Positions 8,835 to 16,990 of a DNA stretch of 64,000 nt are shown here, piece by piece. The stretch lies in contig NZ_AP024652.1 of the NCBI RefSeq assembly GCF_019977315.1, positions 3,410,001 through 3,474,000 of the forward strand, written 5' to 3'. This stretch comes from Arthrobacter sp. StoSoilB22 (GTDB lineage Bacteria; Actinomycetota; Actinomycetes; Actinomycetales; Micrococcaceae). The notes beneath the pieces were generated by a model. It had not been told where the DNA came from. It ran no database searches and worked only from the letters and a program-made list of their open reading frames with translations. The position numbers were made by a program, and so were the translations under genes. Numbering within the stretch: the first letter of the stretch is position 1; each line of letters starts with the position of its first letter.

Positions 8835-9494
8835 CTAGGCGGATCTCGCGGCCGAGATGTCCAGGCGTGAGCGAAGAGTAGGAAGACCGGGGCCGTGGAG
8901 GTCCTCAAGGTAGCTATGGCGTCCGGCCATCGCCATCACCAGGGCGAGGGTCGTACCAGTAACCAGTGGTCCTGTTCCTGCGGAGAAGGGACCGTCATTC
9001 GCCTCCAGCCGCAGGTCGGCGGCGTGCGTGCGGCTGGCGACCGCAAAGTCCCGGCGGGCGTAGAACTCCGCGACGGGCGTCAAAGCGTCAATGCTCGGAG
9101 TGCGTGGAAGTCCCAGAGGCCGGCGGATGTCCTGGGCATGCACCACTACCTCCCCCAGATACGCCGGAGTATCGGAGGACGGTGCGATGCTGCTGTGAAT
9201 GACGGAGCGAAACCGGTCCAAGGTCTTGGCCGGGGTGCTACCACGGTGCTCCTCAAGCCTGCGCTGGTTGTGCACGTCGGGGCGGAAACGCGCACCGAGC
9301 ATGCTGCGCAGCCACTGCCACTGGTTAAGGCTCGCCGCTGCCGTGAGATGTGCGACTACTTGCTCCACGTCCCACTGCCCGCACAGGGTCTTGTGACGCC
9401 ACTGTTCCACACTAAGGCCCATCAAGTCCTCCATCAGCGCTGCGCGCTCAGAGTGAACCAGGGTCCAAAGATGGCCGTCCGAAAGTTTCCCCAT
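8835..9494 (-). CDS. DinB/maleylpyruvate isomerase family protein (mycothiol-dependent type)
   Basis: A 219-residue protein beginning at ATG 9494, preceded by GGAAGCAGGAAG. The N-terminal half has the DinB-like four-helix pattern of mycothiol-dependent isomerases: HSERAALMEDLMGLS, then QWDVEQVVAHLTAAA, and later GEVVVHAQDIRRPLGLP. The His residues in VAHL and VVHAQD are likely metal ligands. In actinobacteria such enzymes use mycothiol as thiol cofactor; the actual substrate is unknown. It follows the HxlR gene on the same strand with a 65-bp gap and may be part of that transcript. Confidence 0.75.
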   Translation of the reverse strand: MGKLSDGHLWTLVHSERAALMEDLMGLSVEQWRHKTLCGQWDVEQVVAHLTAAASLNQWQWLRSMLGARFRPDVHNQRRLEEHRGSTPAKTLDRFRSVIHSSIAPSSDTPAYLGEVVVHAQDIRRPLGLPRTPSIDALTPVAEFYARRDFAVASRTHAADLRLEANDGPFSAGTGPLVTGTTLALVMAMAGRHSYLEDLHGPGLPTLRSRLDISAARSA

Positions 9495-9559
9495 AACTTC
9501 CTGCTTCCTCCATATGAGTGTCGTGGGTTCAATCCCACGCTCGCTTCTTATAGACGCAT

Positions 9560-9841
9560 TCAAGCACAGCATCCGCCCCAGCGTTCCAGCGCGAGGATCG
9601 CCTCGCGCAAGGCGAGCCCTTTATCGGTCAGCGCGTAGGCCCGGGTGTTATGCCGGAGCGGCAGGCGGGACAGTACACCGGCGGCTTCGAGCTCGCGCAG
9701 TCGGGTCGCGAGGATGTTGGTCGGTACCCCGAGGTCGCGCTGCAGATCGCCGTAACGCTGTGGCCCGTCGAGCAGCCGCTCCACGATAAGCAATGCCCAC
9801 CGTGGTCCAACGATGTCGAGGGCCGCGGCAAGGTTGCTCAC
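9560..9841 (-). CDS. HxlR family transcriptional regulator
   Basis: A 93-residue winged-helix protein. The start is a GTG at 9841 that overlaps the TGA of the upstream VOC gene in a GTGA junction. HxlR hallmarks are ALDIVGPRWALLIVERLLDGPQRYGDLQRDLGVPTNILATRLRELEAAGVLSR and YALTDKGLALREAILALERWG, in that order. It ends soon after that helix, slightly short for the family. It probably binds the perfect palindrome in front of the operon at 10250-10270 and so regulates itself. Confidence 0.85.
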   Translation of the reverse strand: MSNLAAALDIVGPRWALLIVERLLDGPQRYGDLQRDLGVPTNILATRLRELEAAGVLSRLPLRHNTRAYALTDKGLALREAILALERWGGCCA

Positions 9842-10242
9842 GCCGTCGGCTGGGCGTCCGGCTTCATCCAAAACGGTGAGTAGTGGTAGCCGTCAGGGTC
9901 ATCGAATTGGCGCTGGTACATGAAGGGGTAGTCATCGGTGTCACCGATCCGCCCACCGGCGGCCCTGGCGCGTTCGATAAGCTCGTCCACCGCCTCTCGG
10001 CTGTCGAGATCGAATGAAACTGTGACCTTCGAGGGGGTTTCGGGTCCGCCCACCAACTCCTCGGCGCCACCGACGCTCGCGTACATCTCACGGCTACCGA
10101 GCATGACGTACTGCTCGGGGGCGATCGCGAAGCATGACACGTTGTGATCAGACATCTCAGTGTTGAGGGTCCAGCCGAGGGCGTTATAGAAAGCTGTCGC
10201 GCGCTCGACGTCTTCAACCGGGCATGTGATAAAGAGGCTCAT
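9838..10242 (-). CDS. VOC family protein
   Basis: A 134-residue protein of the glyoxalase/dioxygenase fold, with LFITCPVEDVERATAFYNALGW at the N-terminus and YPFMYQRQFDDPDGYHYSPFWM at the C-terminus. It resembles the lactoylglutathione-lyase-like proteins often paired with HxlR or MarR regulators. I prefer ATG 10242 because upstream in-frame ATGs (10251, 10278) lie inside the palindromic operator and the -35 element. It overlaps HxlR by four bases, so the two are co-translated. No ribosome binding site is present before the start. Confidence 0.82.
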   Translation of the reverse strand: MSLFITCPVEDVERATAFYNALGWTLNTEMSDHNVSCFAIAPEQYVMLGSREMYASVGGAEELVGGPETPSKVTVSFDLDSREAVDELIERARAAGGRIGDTDDYPFMYQRQFDDPDGYHYSPFWMKPDAQPTA

Positions 10243-10249
10243 GCGGCCC

Positions 10250-10278
10250 ATACTTGCAAAATGCAAGTATGGCGTCAA
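10250..10278 (-). promoter_or_regulatory. HxlR operator overlapping a probable leaderless promoter
   Basis: The 21-bp sequence 10250-10270 is a perfect inverted repeat (ATACTTGCA, three bases, TGCAAGTAT). On the minus strand TTGACG (10278-10273) is followed by 17 bp and AAGTAT (10255-10250), a plausible sigma-70-type promoter whose +1 would fall at or one base before the ATG at 10242. The palindrome covers the spacer and -10, the ideal position for a repressor. Confidence 0.75.
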
Positions 10279-10410
10279 GGCCTTAACGCTTTACATTGCC
10301 ACTCCCGTATTCCCGGGCGGCTATCCGAAGAGTAAGGTGGGCCACCCCACCATCAGACGTTCGCGTGCAAGGTCCGTTTGTAGCCGGTGGAGCTCGAGCG
10401 AGGTGGCATC

Positions 10411-13400
10411 ATGGCATCATTCAGCTCTCCAGTGCCGGCGCATCTGGGCATTTTCGTCACAGATCCGGACACGGGACGTCCCGTCCAGCGGCTGCCGCTC
10501 TATGCAGAAGTTGCGGTTCCGCGGATAATTCCGCCACCGCCTATCAACGAACGGTTCAGGGAGCCCCTGCGCGCAGCAATTATAAGCGTGGACCCCTCAG
10601 CTACCGGCGCCAGTCGGGACAGGGTGGAGAATGCGGCCCTACGTGCTCTAGCTTCCACCGTGAGCAAGGAAAGCCGCGAGCGACTGATAACTCAAGGTCA
10701 GATGGTGAACGACCTATTCCAGGAAGCACTCAAGAGTGTGTTGGAGGCGGCGGGCCGTGAGCGCCTTTCAGAGATTCCCGTGGCGGACCTAGAACGCCTC
10801 ATGGCGGACGCGGTACGGGCAGCGGCTTCTCGACTTGGCCTTGAAACTGAGCCCGAGGTTCCGGACCAAAGCGCTTTATGGGCGGAGCCGCTAGGTGTAC
10901 TGACCACCGACCATATGGGGTACGTCTCGTTCGATCTTCGAAGACTGGGAGCGGACGTCCAGTTGATGCTCTCGGAGGCCATCCAAGCCCGCCAGCTGGG
11001 CACTGGACCATCATCCAGCTTGGCCGTGTGGATCTATCCCAGTGGCCATTCGGGCAGGTTCGATGCGCTGGATCAGGCCCGCTTTTCCTCCGACGCCATA
11101 CTCGCCCGACTTAAAATATCGTGGCATACCCTGCCGTCCTCGCTAATCAACATGGGCCCCCGCGCACTGCAAAATCCCAGTCTTACAGACTGGAGGCTCT
11201 CCCCCGCCTCGTTTGCAGCAACTCCCACGACGCTCCTCGGAGCGGACGGTTGCGAGGAGATGGTCCCCTCGAACCTGGCGCTGCAGGAATTCGTCCTCCG
11301 CCAAGTGGTGCGGCTGGTGGACGTTCCCCCTAATTTCGGGGTTCCGCAGGAGTTTAAGGCCGCCTACGTAGACGACTACAAAGTCACATGGTTCTCCCTC
11401 GGTCATTCCCTCGGCGAGATTCTCTACAGCTTGCCGCTGGCACCTGGGGAGAGCGTAAAGCTGGCCGTGATCGACTGGTCCTGGGACAGCGTCGCAAAGC
11501 GTGACGAGAAAACTAAAATGACCGAAGAGTTGCTGCATCAGACCCACCGCGACCGCACCATTTCCGAGACGGTCAAGGCCGGGGTCAAAGAACTTCAACA
11601 CGGGAGCTCGTTTATGGCGGGCGCCGCTGGATCATCGGGTGCCACGGGAGGTGCCAATCTGGGGGTCGTGGGGCTGGGTGCCGCCGTGGGAAACACCTGG
11701 AGCTTGGGAGGATCCACGGCTACCAGCGACGGAAGCAGGGATCTAGCGGCGGAGAACGTCCAACGACTGAACGACAGTTTTTCGCAGGCCAGCTCATCTC
11801 AGCGTGAAATCAACTCAACAGTTGTCATCCAGGCCCGCCAGGAGGAGAAGGAAAGTATCCAGACCCGCACCTTCTCGAACTATAACCACAGCCACACTTT
11901 GACGATCCTCTACTACGAGGTGCTGCGGCACTACCGGGTGACTGTTGAGTGGGTCCGCCGTCGCCCCTCCGTGCTGGTCCAGATGTCGCTAAACCTCCCC
12001 CAGGTCCTGACGGCGAAAGCACTTCTCCTCAGAAGATTCCAACTCGAACCCTTCCTTCTCGATCCAAAGCTGGCGGCAGGTTTTGACGCTGTCGCTCGAG
12101 TGGTACTGGGTGAGGAAAAACTGAAGCGCGAGGTGGAGAAGTGGGGTGCGAACACCCAGACGATCGACCCGGGCGCAAAGCTCTTCGTCAAGCTCATCGC
12201 CCAGTTCACCACCACCTCCGACGATACGTCGGAACCGGTCTTCGTGGTGCTCCATCTACTGGACGGACGGATTTTCGAGTTCCAATGCGATGGTGCTGGC
12301 GACGAGGGAACCTCCCCCGAATTCGAGAAAACCCTACCTGTCGCTATCCCCTGGAAAGACATCAGAGGCATCGAAGTAAAACTGAAGGACATCAACTCGG
12401 GCGGTGATTGGCAAGAGTCAAACATCCTGGTGACGATGGTGACGGTGGAGAACGAGCGAATCAATATACTCGCTGATTCCGGCACCCGGACTTTGGATGA
12501 TGCCGGTGGGAGCACCGGGTTGCTCCCTTCGAAACAACCTCCTTCAGCAACCACAACCACCGTGGGACTCAAACCAAACCGTAATGACTTCGTTTCGGCC
12601 GAAGACGACGTGGCTTTGCAGAGTCTAGTCGCCCATCTGGATACGAACCGAGGCTATTACAACAGCGTCCTAATGCTCGGAACCGATGCCAACACAATCG
12701 CCAAGGATTTCGAGAAGAAGCAATGGTCGCCGGGGCAGGTCATGTCCGACCACGTCGACCCCACACCCTTGGAAGTGTTTGGAAGCTACGTGGCATATGG
12801 GCTGGCGAAGCAACCCTCCGCAGTGGACGACACCACGGTGGTGGACATCGCCGCGGCACTGAACGGCACCGACCCTACGCGCCGCCAATGGGCCACCTCC
12901 GTTCTTGCAGCCATGAGTGAGCAGGACCGGCAGACTGTACTTGAGAGGTTGCCGCTGGCCTCGGCCAAGTCCGAGCGGCTGATTTCCATGCCAACCCGGG
13001 GCGTTTTCGCTGAAGGCAAGCTCGGCCACTGCAACGTCTCAGAGGAGATCGATAACACACGCTTCTGGAAGTGGGACGAGCACCCCATACCTATCGATGC
13101 GCCGGGCATCAACCCGGTTACGCCCATCCAACCTCAACCGCAGCAGCCCGGTGTGGCTCCCACACCATTCCCACCTGCAGTAGTGAACATCGTCAGTCCC
13201 AGCCCGGCTCCTGATCCCGGCGGACTCGCGGCAGCGTTATCTCTCCTGGGGACGCCCAACATTTTCCGTGACATGTCAGGCCGCCAAGAAGTAGCGGACC
13301 TGTTGAAGAAGCTTTCCGACAACACCATTGCGATCGCAGAGGCTGCCAATAAGGCCCGGGACATCCAGGCCAAATACGGGATGGGCCTGGATAAGCAGGA

Positions 13401-14166
13401 GAAAGACGCCGAATTGGGTACAACGCAAGCCGGGGCTGAGGTTGCCAAAGAAATGATCAGGCAACGGCGGGAAGAAGCACAACAAGTCTCACCCAGCCAG
13501 GCGCAGGACGCCATCAAACTGTCTGAGTCTGAGACGCGCAAGGGCAATAAGTCCCAAGAAGAGCACAAGGACTACAGCAAACAGGTCCAGCAAAACGTCC
13601 AAGGTGCCAAACCAGTCCGCAAGTCCAAGAGCACCATCAAACTCAACGTCGATCTCAAGGGCTATGGCAACAATCTCCTGATCGGCCGGTTCGGCATTGA
13701 TGTCAAACAACGTGGGGCCTCGGTTGGTTTTCTGACAGCCACGGATTACTCGCGGCAGGGCCAGCTGGAAGTTGGAGTCACCAATGAATACGACGACCCG
13801 CGCTACTCACTTGAGATCAACGGCGAAGTTCTAGGCGGCGTAGGCATCAACGCCGAGCTCCGAGGCCGGGGCGTGGTCCAGATCCCCCGCGAAGACTTCG
13901 ACCTGTACGACTACTTCTATCTTGTGGCCACGGCAGAGTATGGCGAGTTCGACTTTGAGACGACCAAGAGCGACGAGGTGTCCGAGGAAGTGGCCAAGAA
14001 GTTGGGCGGCGGAGTGGATCTCGCCTACAAACAGATCATCACAATGAAGACCGAGGGTGGCATCGAATGGAAGGACGGCAAAAAGCACACGTCTGCCTCT
14101 GCCGTGAAAGTGAAGGTGGTCTATTACACGGGTGGAATCACCATGAGCTATAGCAAAAAGCCTTAG
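10411..14166 (+). CDS. Large multidomain protein of unknown function
   Basis: A 1251-residue protein with ATG 10411 behind GAGGTGG. I do not recognise the family. There is no signal peptide and no clear membrane segment. In order I see: an N-terminal region with a proline stretch (IIPPPPIN) and an Arg/Ala-rich helical part (to about 160); a mixed region to about 400 (YDDYK-like, WFSLGHSLGEILYSLPLAPGE); a Gly/Ala/Ser-rich low-complexity stretch (about 400-445); a Gln/Ser-rich helix leading to FSNYNHSHTLTILYYEVL (about 490-510); a beta-rich middle; a motif TRGVFAEGKLGHCNVSEEI (about 860); a Pro/Gln linker (about 895-930); a charged coiled-coil-like segment (about 950-1070); and a C-terminal domain of alternating beta strands rich in Gly, Tyr and Lys. 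It stands alone, with no co-oriented neighbours. The modular layout suggests a scaffold or surface-interacting protein, but no function can be claimed. Confidence 0.85.
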   Translation: MASFSSPVPAHLGIFVTDPDTGRPVQRLPLYAEVAVPRIIPPPPINERFREPLRAAIISVDPSATGASRDRVENAALRALASTVSKESRERLITQGQMVNDLFQEALKSVLEAAGRERLSEIPVADLERLMADAVRAAASRLGLETEPEVPDQSALWAEPLGVLTTDHMGYVSFDLRRLGADVQLMLSEAIQARQLGTGPSSSLAVWIYPSGHSGRFDALDQARFSSDAILARLKISWHTLPSSLINMGPRALQNPSLTDWRLSPASFAATPTTLLGADGCEEMVPSNLALQEFVLRQVVRLVDVPPNFGVPQEFKAAYVDDYKVTWFSLGHSLGEILYSLPLAPGESVKLAVIDWSWDSVAKRDEKTKMTEELLHQTHRDRTISETVKAGVKELQHGSSFMAGAAGSSGATGGANLGVVGLGAAVGNTWSLGGSTATSDGSRDLAAENVQRLNDSFSQASSSQREINSTVVIQARQEEKESIQTRTFSNYNHSHTLTILYYEVLRHYRVTVEWVRRRPSVLVQMSLNLPQVLTAKALLLRRFQLEPFLLDPKLAAGFDAVARVVLGEEKLKREVEKWGANTQTIDPGAKLFVKLIAQFTTTSDDTSEPVFVVLHLLDGRIFEFQCDGAGDEGTSPEFEKTLPVAIPWKDIRGIEVKLKDINSGGDWQESNILVTMVTVENERINILADSGTRTLDDAGGSTGLLPSKQPPSATTTTVGLKPNRNDFVSAEDDVALQSLVAHLDTNRGYYNSVLMLGTDANTIAKDFEKKQWSPGQVMSDHVDPTPLEVFGSYVAYGLAKQPSAVDDTTVVDIAAALNGTDPTRRQWATSVLAAMSEQDRQTVLERLPLASAKSERLISMPTRGVFAEGKLGHCNVSEEIDNTRFWKWDEHPIPIDAPGINPVTPIQPQPQQPGVAPTPFPPAVVNIVSPSPAPDPGGLAAALSLLGTPNIFRDMSGRQEVADLLKKLSDNTIAIAEAANKARDIQAKYGMGLDKQEKDAELGTTQAGAEVAKEMIRQRREEAQQVSPSQAQDAIKLSESETRKGNKSQEEHKDYSKQVQQNVQGAKPVRKSKSTIKLNVDLKGYGNNLLIGRFGIDVKQRGASVGFLTATDYSRQGQLEVGVTNEYDDPRYSLEINGEVLGGVGINAELRGRGVVQIPREDFDLYDYFYLVATAEYGEFDFETTKSDEVSEEVAKKLGGGVDLAYKQIITMKTEGGIEWKDGKKHTSASAVKVKVVYYTGGITMSYSKKP

Positions 14167-14210
14167 GTCGCATGCGGACGTGATGTGGGTGTTGCGCTGA
14201 AATATGTCCC

Positions 14211-14258
14211 CCGCCCAACCGGCGGGCAACCTGAACTGGGAAGCCCGCCGGTGGGCGG
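14211..14258. terminator. Strong hairpin, probable terminator between convergent genes
   Basis: CCGCCCA(A)CCGGCGGGC at 14211-14227 pairs with GCCCGCCGGTGGGCGG at 14243-14258: a 16-bp G+C-rich stem with one bulged base and a 15-base loop. It lies 45 bp after the large orphan gene. There is no clear T-run, so it may be a Rho-independent terminator of the kind seen in actinobacteria or simply a processing hairpin. Confidence 0.6.
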
Positions 14259-14259
14259 A

Positions 14260-14405
14260 TGATAGAGCGTTCCGCTCAAGCCCTTGGGAACTGATAGAGC
14301 GTCCGGCTCAAACCCCCCGGAACTGATAGAGCGTTCGGCTCAAGCCCTTGGGATGTGAGAGAGGGATCCCGAATTGGGGATCGGATGTGAGAGAGGGTGC
14401 GGGGG
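14260..14405. repeat. 32-bp tandem array, four to five units
   Basis: Units start at 14260, 14292, 14324, 14356 and 14388, an exact 32-bp period. The first three begin TGATAGAGCGTYCSGCTCAA and end CCCTTGGGA or a variant; the last two begin TGAGAGAGGG and are more diverged or truncated. The core GAGCG-TTC-CGCTC is itself a small palindrome. The array fills the gap between two convergent genes and its last unit touches the bkdC stop. There are no unique spacers, so it is not a CRISPR array. Confidence 0.8.
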
Positions 14406-15899
14406 TTACATGTCCGCTAGTGCGCCGCCGGGGTTCTCGATTGCGTCGGCCACGTACCGGAGGAAGCCGGCCGCGGTTTCGCCGTCGCACACGCGGTGGT
14501 CGAAGGCGAGGGTCAGCTCGGTGACCTTGCGGACGGCCAGTTCACCGTTGACCACCCAGGGCTTGTCGATGATGCGGCCTACGCCCAGCATCGCAACCTC
14601 GGGGTAGTTGATGATCGCGGCGGAGCCGTCCACTCCGAACACGCCGTAGTTGTTCAGCGTGAACGTGCCGGAGCCCAGTTCGGTGGGGGTCGCCTTTCCG
14701 TCACGTGCGACGGCGGTGAGTCGGCGGATCTCTGCGTCCAGTTCGCGGGCACTCAGCTCGTGCGCGTTCCGTACCGACGGGACTACGAGCCCGCGGTCGG
14801 TTTGCGCGGCGAAGCCGAGGTTGATGCCTTCGAACCCGACGATCTCCTGCGAGCCGTCCTCCGCAGTTTCGAAGCGCGTGTTCAGGGCCGGGTACTTTTT
14901 TAACCCAGCCGTGACAAAACGGGCGATGAAAGCCAACAAGCCAGGGGTGTCGTGCGGCGCGCGCTTCTTAAGTTCGGCACGCATCTCCAACAGGGCGGTC
15001 GCGTCCACGTCCACCCACACGGTGGCTTCGGGGATCTCCGAGCGGCTGCGGGTCATGTTGGCGGCCACGGCCTTGCGGACCCCACGGACAGGCGTCCGAG
15101 CCGAGACTGACAAACCAGTCCGGCTGTCCACGGCACCCGCATCAATAGAAGCAATAGCAGGAGCGGCAACAGGAGCGGCCACCGGAGCAGGAGCAGCAAC
15201 AGGCACAGAAGGCGCAGTGATAGCCGCCTCCACATCCCGCCGCATGATCAGCCCACTGGTACCCGAGCCCTCAATGGCGTCGAGGGAAACCCCGTTATCG
15301 CGCGCCATTTTCCGGACGAGCGGCGAGATCACAGCACTGAGCTTGCCAGGGATCCGCGTCCCGGCCACGGAAGGCTCCATCACAGGCACAGCAGCAGACT
15401 CAACTGCAGGCTCAACAACTGAAGAAGCGACAGAGACACTCGCCTTCCGCGGTCGGGTCCGCCCACCGGTCACTCCCCCGGGAGTTCCGTACCCAATGAG
15501 CACGTTGCCAGATCCGGCCTTCTCCTCGGTCCGGTACGTCTCGGCGGCAGCTTCCGCGGCCGGCGAAGCGTCAAGACCTGAGGACACCGGCGAAGGATCA
15601 ACAGACCCAGCCGGAACAGGAGCCGCGGCAGCGGGCGAACCCGCCGAAGAACCAGCGCGAGCGATCGAGATCAGCGGCTTGCCGACGTCGAGCGTTTGAC
15701 CCGCCTCACCGTGCAGCTCGGCAACGGTGCCGGCGTAGGGCGAGGGCACCTCAACCATGGACTTGGCGGTTTCAACCTCGGCGATGGGCTGGTCAACCAC
15801 AATCTCGTCACCCACGGCAACGAGCCAGTTCACCAGTTCGGCCTCGGTGAGGCCCTCCCCAAGATCGGGCAGTTTGAAGACCTGCATATCTGAGCTCAT
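14406..15899 (-). CDS. bkdC: 2-oxoacid dehydrogenase E2 (dihydrolipoamide acyltransferase)
   Basis: A 497-residue E2 subunit. Residues about 1-75 form one lipoyl domain (LPDLGEGLTEAELVNWLV; lipoyl Lys in ETAKSMVEV). A long Ala/Pro/Ser linker follows, then a peripheral E3-binding domain (ISPLVRKMARDNGVSLDAI). The C-terminal catalytic acyltransferase domain ends with FDHRVCDGETAAGFLRYV, carrying the catalytic His and Asp. The start is ATG 15899 with GGGAGGA upstream; the E1beta stop is three bases away. With the two E1 subunits it forms the branched-chain 2-oxoacid dehydrogenase complex (acyl-CoA from valine, leucine and isoleucine ketoacids). No E3 (lpd) gene is adjacent, so E3 must be supplied from elsewhere. 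Confidence 0.9.
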   Translation of the reverse strand: MSSDMQVFKLPDLGEGLTEAELVNWLVAVGDEIVVDQPIAEVETAKSMVEVPSPYAGTVAELHGEAGQTLDVGKPLISIARAGSSAGSPAAAAPVPAGSVDPSPVSSGLDASPAAEAAAETYRTEEKAGSGNVLIGYGTPGGVTGGRTRPRKASVSVASSVVEPAVESAAVPVMEPSVAGTRIPGKLSAVISPLVRKMARDNGVSLDAIEGSGTSGLIMRRDVEAAITAPSVPVAAPAPVAAPVAAPAIASIDAGAVDSRTGLSVSARTPVRGVRKAVAANMTRSRSEIPEATVWVDVDATALLEMRAELKKRAPHDTPGLLAFIARFVTAGLKKYPALNTRFETAEDGSQEIVGFEGINLGFAAQTDRGLVVPSVRNAHELSARELDAEIRRLTAVARDGKATPTELGSGTFTLNNYGVFGVDGSAAIINYPEVAMLGVGRIIDKPWVVNGELAVRKVTELTLAFDHRVCDGETAAGFLRYVADAIENPGGALADM

Positions 15900-15901
15900 G
15901 G

Positions 15902-16990
15902 TCAGTCCTCCCATTGAAGGTCGTCGACGGCGTCGAGGATACGGTCGACGCTTGGCAGGTAGTAGTGCTCCAGCTTGGGAGACGGGAACGGGACGTCGAA
16001 ACCGGTCACGCGAAGGACGGGCGCGGCGAGGTAGTGGAACGCGCGTTCCTGGACGCGGGCCACGATCTCGGAGGACACGGAGGCGAATCCGTGGGCTTCG
16101 GCGATCACGACGGCGCGTCCCGTCTTGCGTACGGACGCGCAGACGGTTTCGTCGTCGAAGGGGACGAGGGTTCGGACGTCGATGACTTCCAGGGACCGGC
16201 CTTCTTCGGCGGCGGCAGCCGCAGCGGCGAGCGCGGTGGGAACGGACGGACCGTAGGCGATGAGCGTCGCGTCTGTGCCGGGACGGGCAACAGCTGCGCG
16301 GCCCTCGGTGGAGGTTCCGGCGTCGTGCTCTGCTCGCAAGGCACCCAAGTCAACCTGGTCCTTGGACCAGTAGAGCTTCTTGGGTTCCATGAACATGACG
16401 GGGTCATCGGAGTCGATTGCTTCGCGGAGCATGCGGTAGCCGTCGGCCACGGTGGCCGGGGTGTAGACCTTGAGGCCGGCGGTGTGGGCGTAGTAGGACT
16501 CGGAGGAATCGCAGTGGTGCTCCACTCCCCCGATTCCGCCGGCGTAGGGAACACGGATGACCATGGGCATTTTGAGTTTGCCCTTGGTGCGGTTGTGCAT
16601 TTTGGCGACGTGGCTGACGATCTGTTCGAAGGCCGGGTAGGCGAAGGCGTCGAACTGCATTTCGATCACGGGGCGCATGCCGTTGATGGCCATACCCACG
16701 GCCATACCCACGATGCCGGATTCTGCCAGCGGGGTGTCGAAGCAGCGCTGTTCGCCGAATTCGGCCATGAGGCCGTCGGTGATGCGGAAGACGCCGCCCA
16801 GCATTCCGACGTCTTCGCCGAAGACCAGGACGGAGGGATCGTTGCGCATGGCGTCGGCCATGGCGGTGTTGAGCGCCTTGGCCATGGTGAGGCTCTGCGG
16901 GCCGGTGGCTTCGGCAGTGGCCGCGGCGGAAGCGGCGGCGCTGGCGGTGGCTGCGCTGACGTTTCCGTTTACGGTGGTGGTGACGGTCAT
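15902..16990 (-). CDS. bkdB: 2-oxoacid dehydrogenase E1 beta subunit
   Basis: A 362-residue transketolase-like E1beta. An Ala-rich N-terminal extension of about 30 residues precedes the conserved start of the pyrimidine-binding domain (ALNTAMADAMRNDPSVLVFGEDVG). Other typical blocks are RCFDTPLAESGIVGMAVGMA, FAYPAFEQIVSH and YYAHTAGLKVYTPATVADG. The ATG overlaps the E1alpha TGA in an ATGA junction, so the pair is translationally coupled. It forms the alpha2beta2 decarboxylase with the upstream gene. Confidence 0.93.
   Translation of the reverse strand: MTVTTTVNGNVSAATASAAASAAATAEATGPQSLTMAKALNTAMADAMRNDPSVLVFGEDVGMLGGVFRITDGLMAEFGEQRCFDTPLAESGIVGMAVGMAINGMRPVIEMQFDAFAYPAFEQIVSHVAKMHNRTKGKLKMPMVIRVPYAGGIGGVEHHCDSSESYYAHTAGLKVYTPATVADGYRMLREAIDSDDPVMFMEPKKLYWSKDQVDLGALRAEHDAGTSTEGRAAVARPGTDATLIAYGPSVPTALAAAAAAAEEGRSLEVIDVRTLVPFDDETVCASVRKTGRAVVIAEAHGFASVSSEIVARVQERAFHYLAAPVLRVTGFDVPFPSPKLEHYYLPSVDRILDAVDDLQWED

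Noticed and set aside
8895..9638. 247-codon plus-strand frame opposite the DinB-like gene
   Set aside because: No domain, antisense to a gene with clear motifs and a good ribosome binding site.
14260..14405. Possible CRISPR array (32-bp periodic sequence)
   Set aside because: The period equals the repeat itself; there are no unique spacers and no cas genes nearby.
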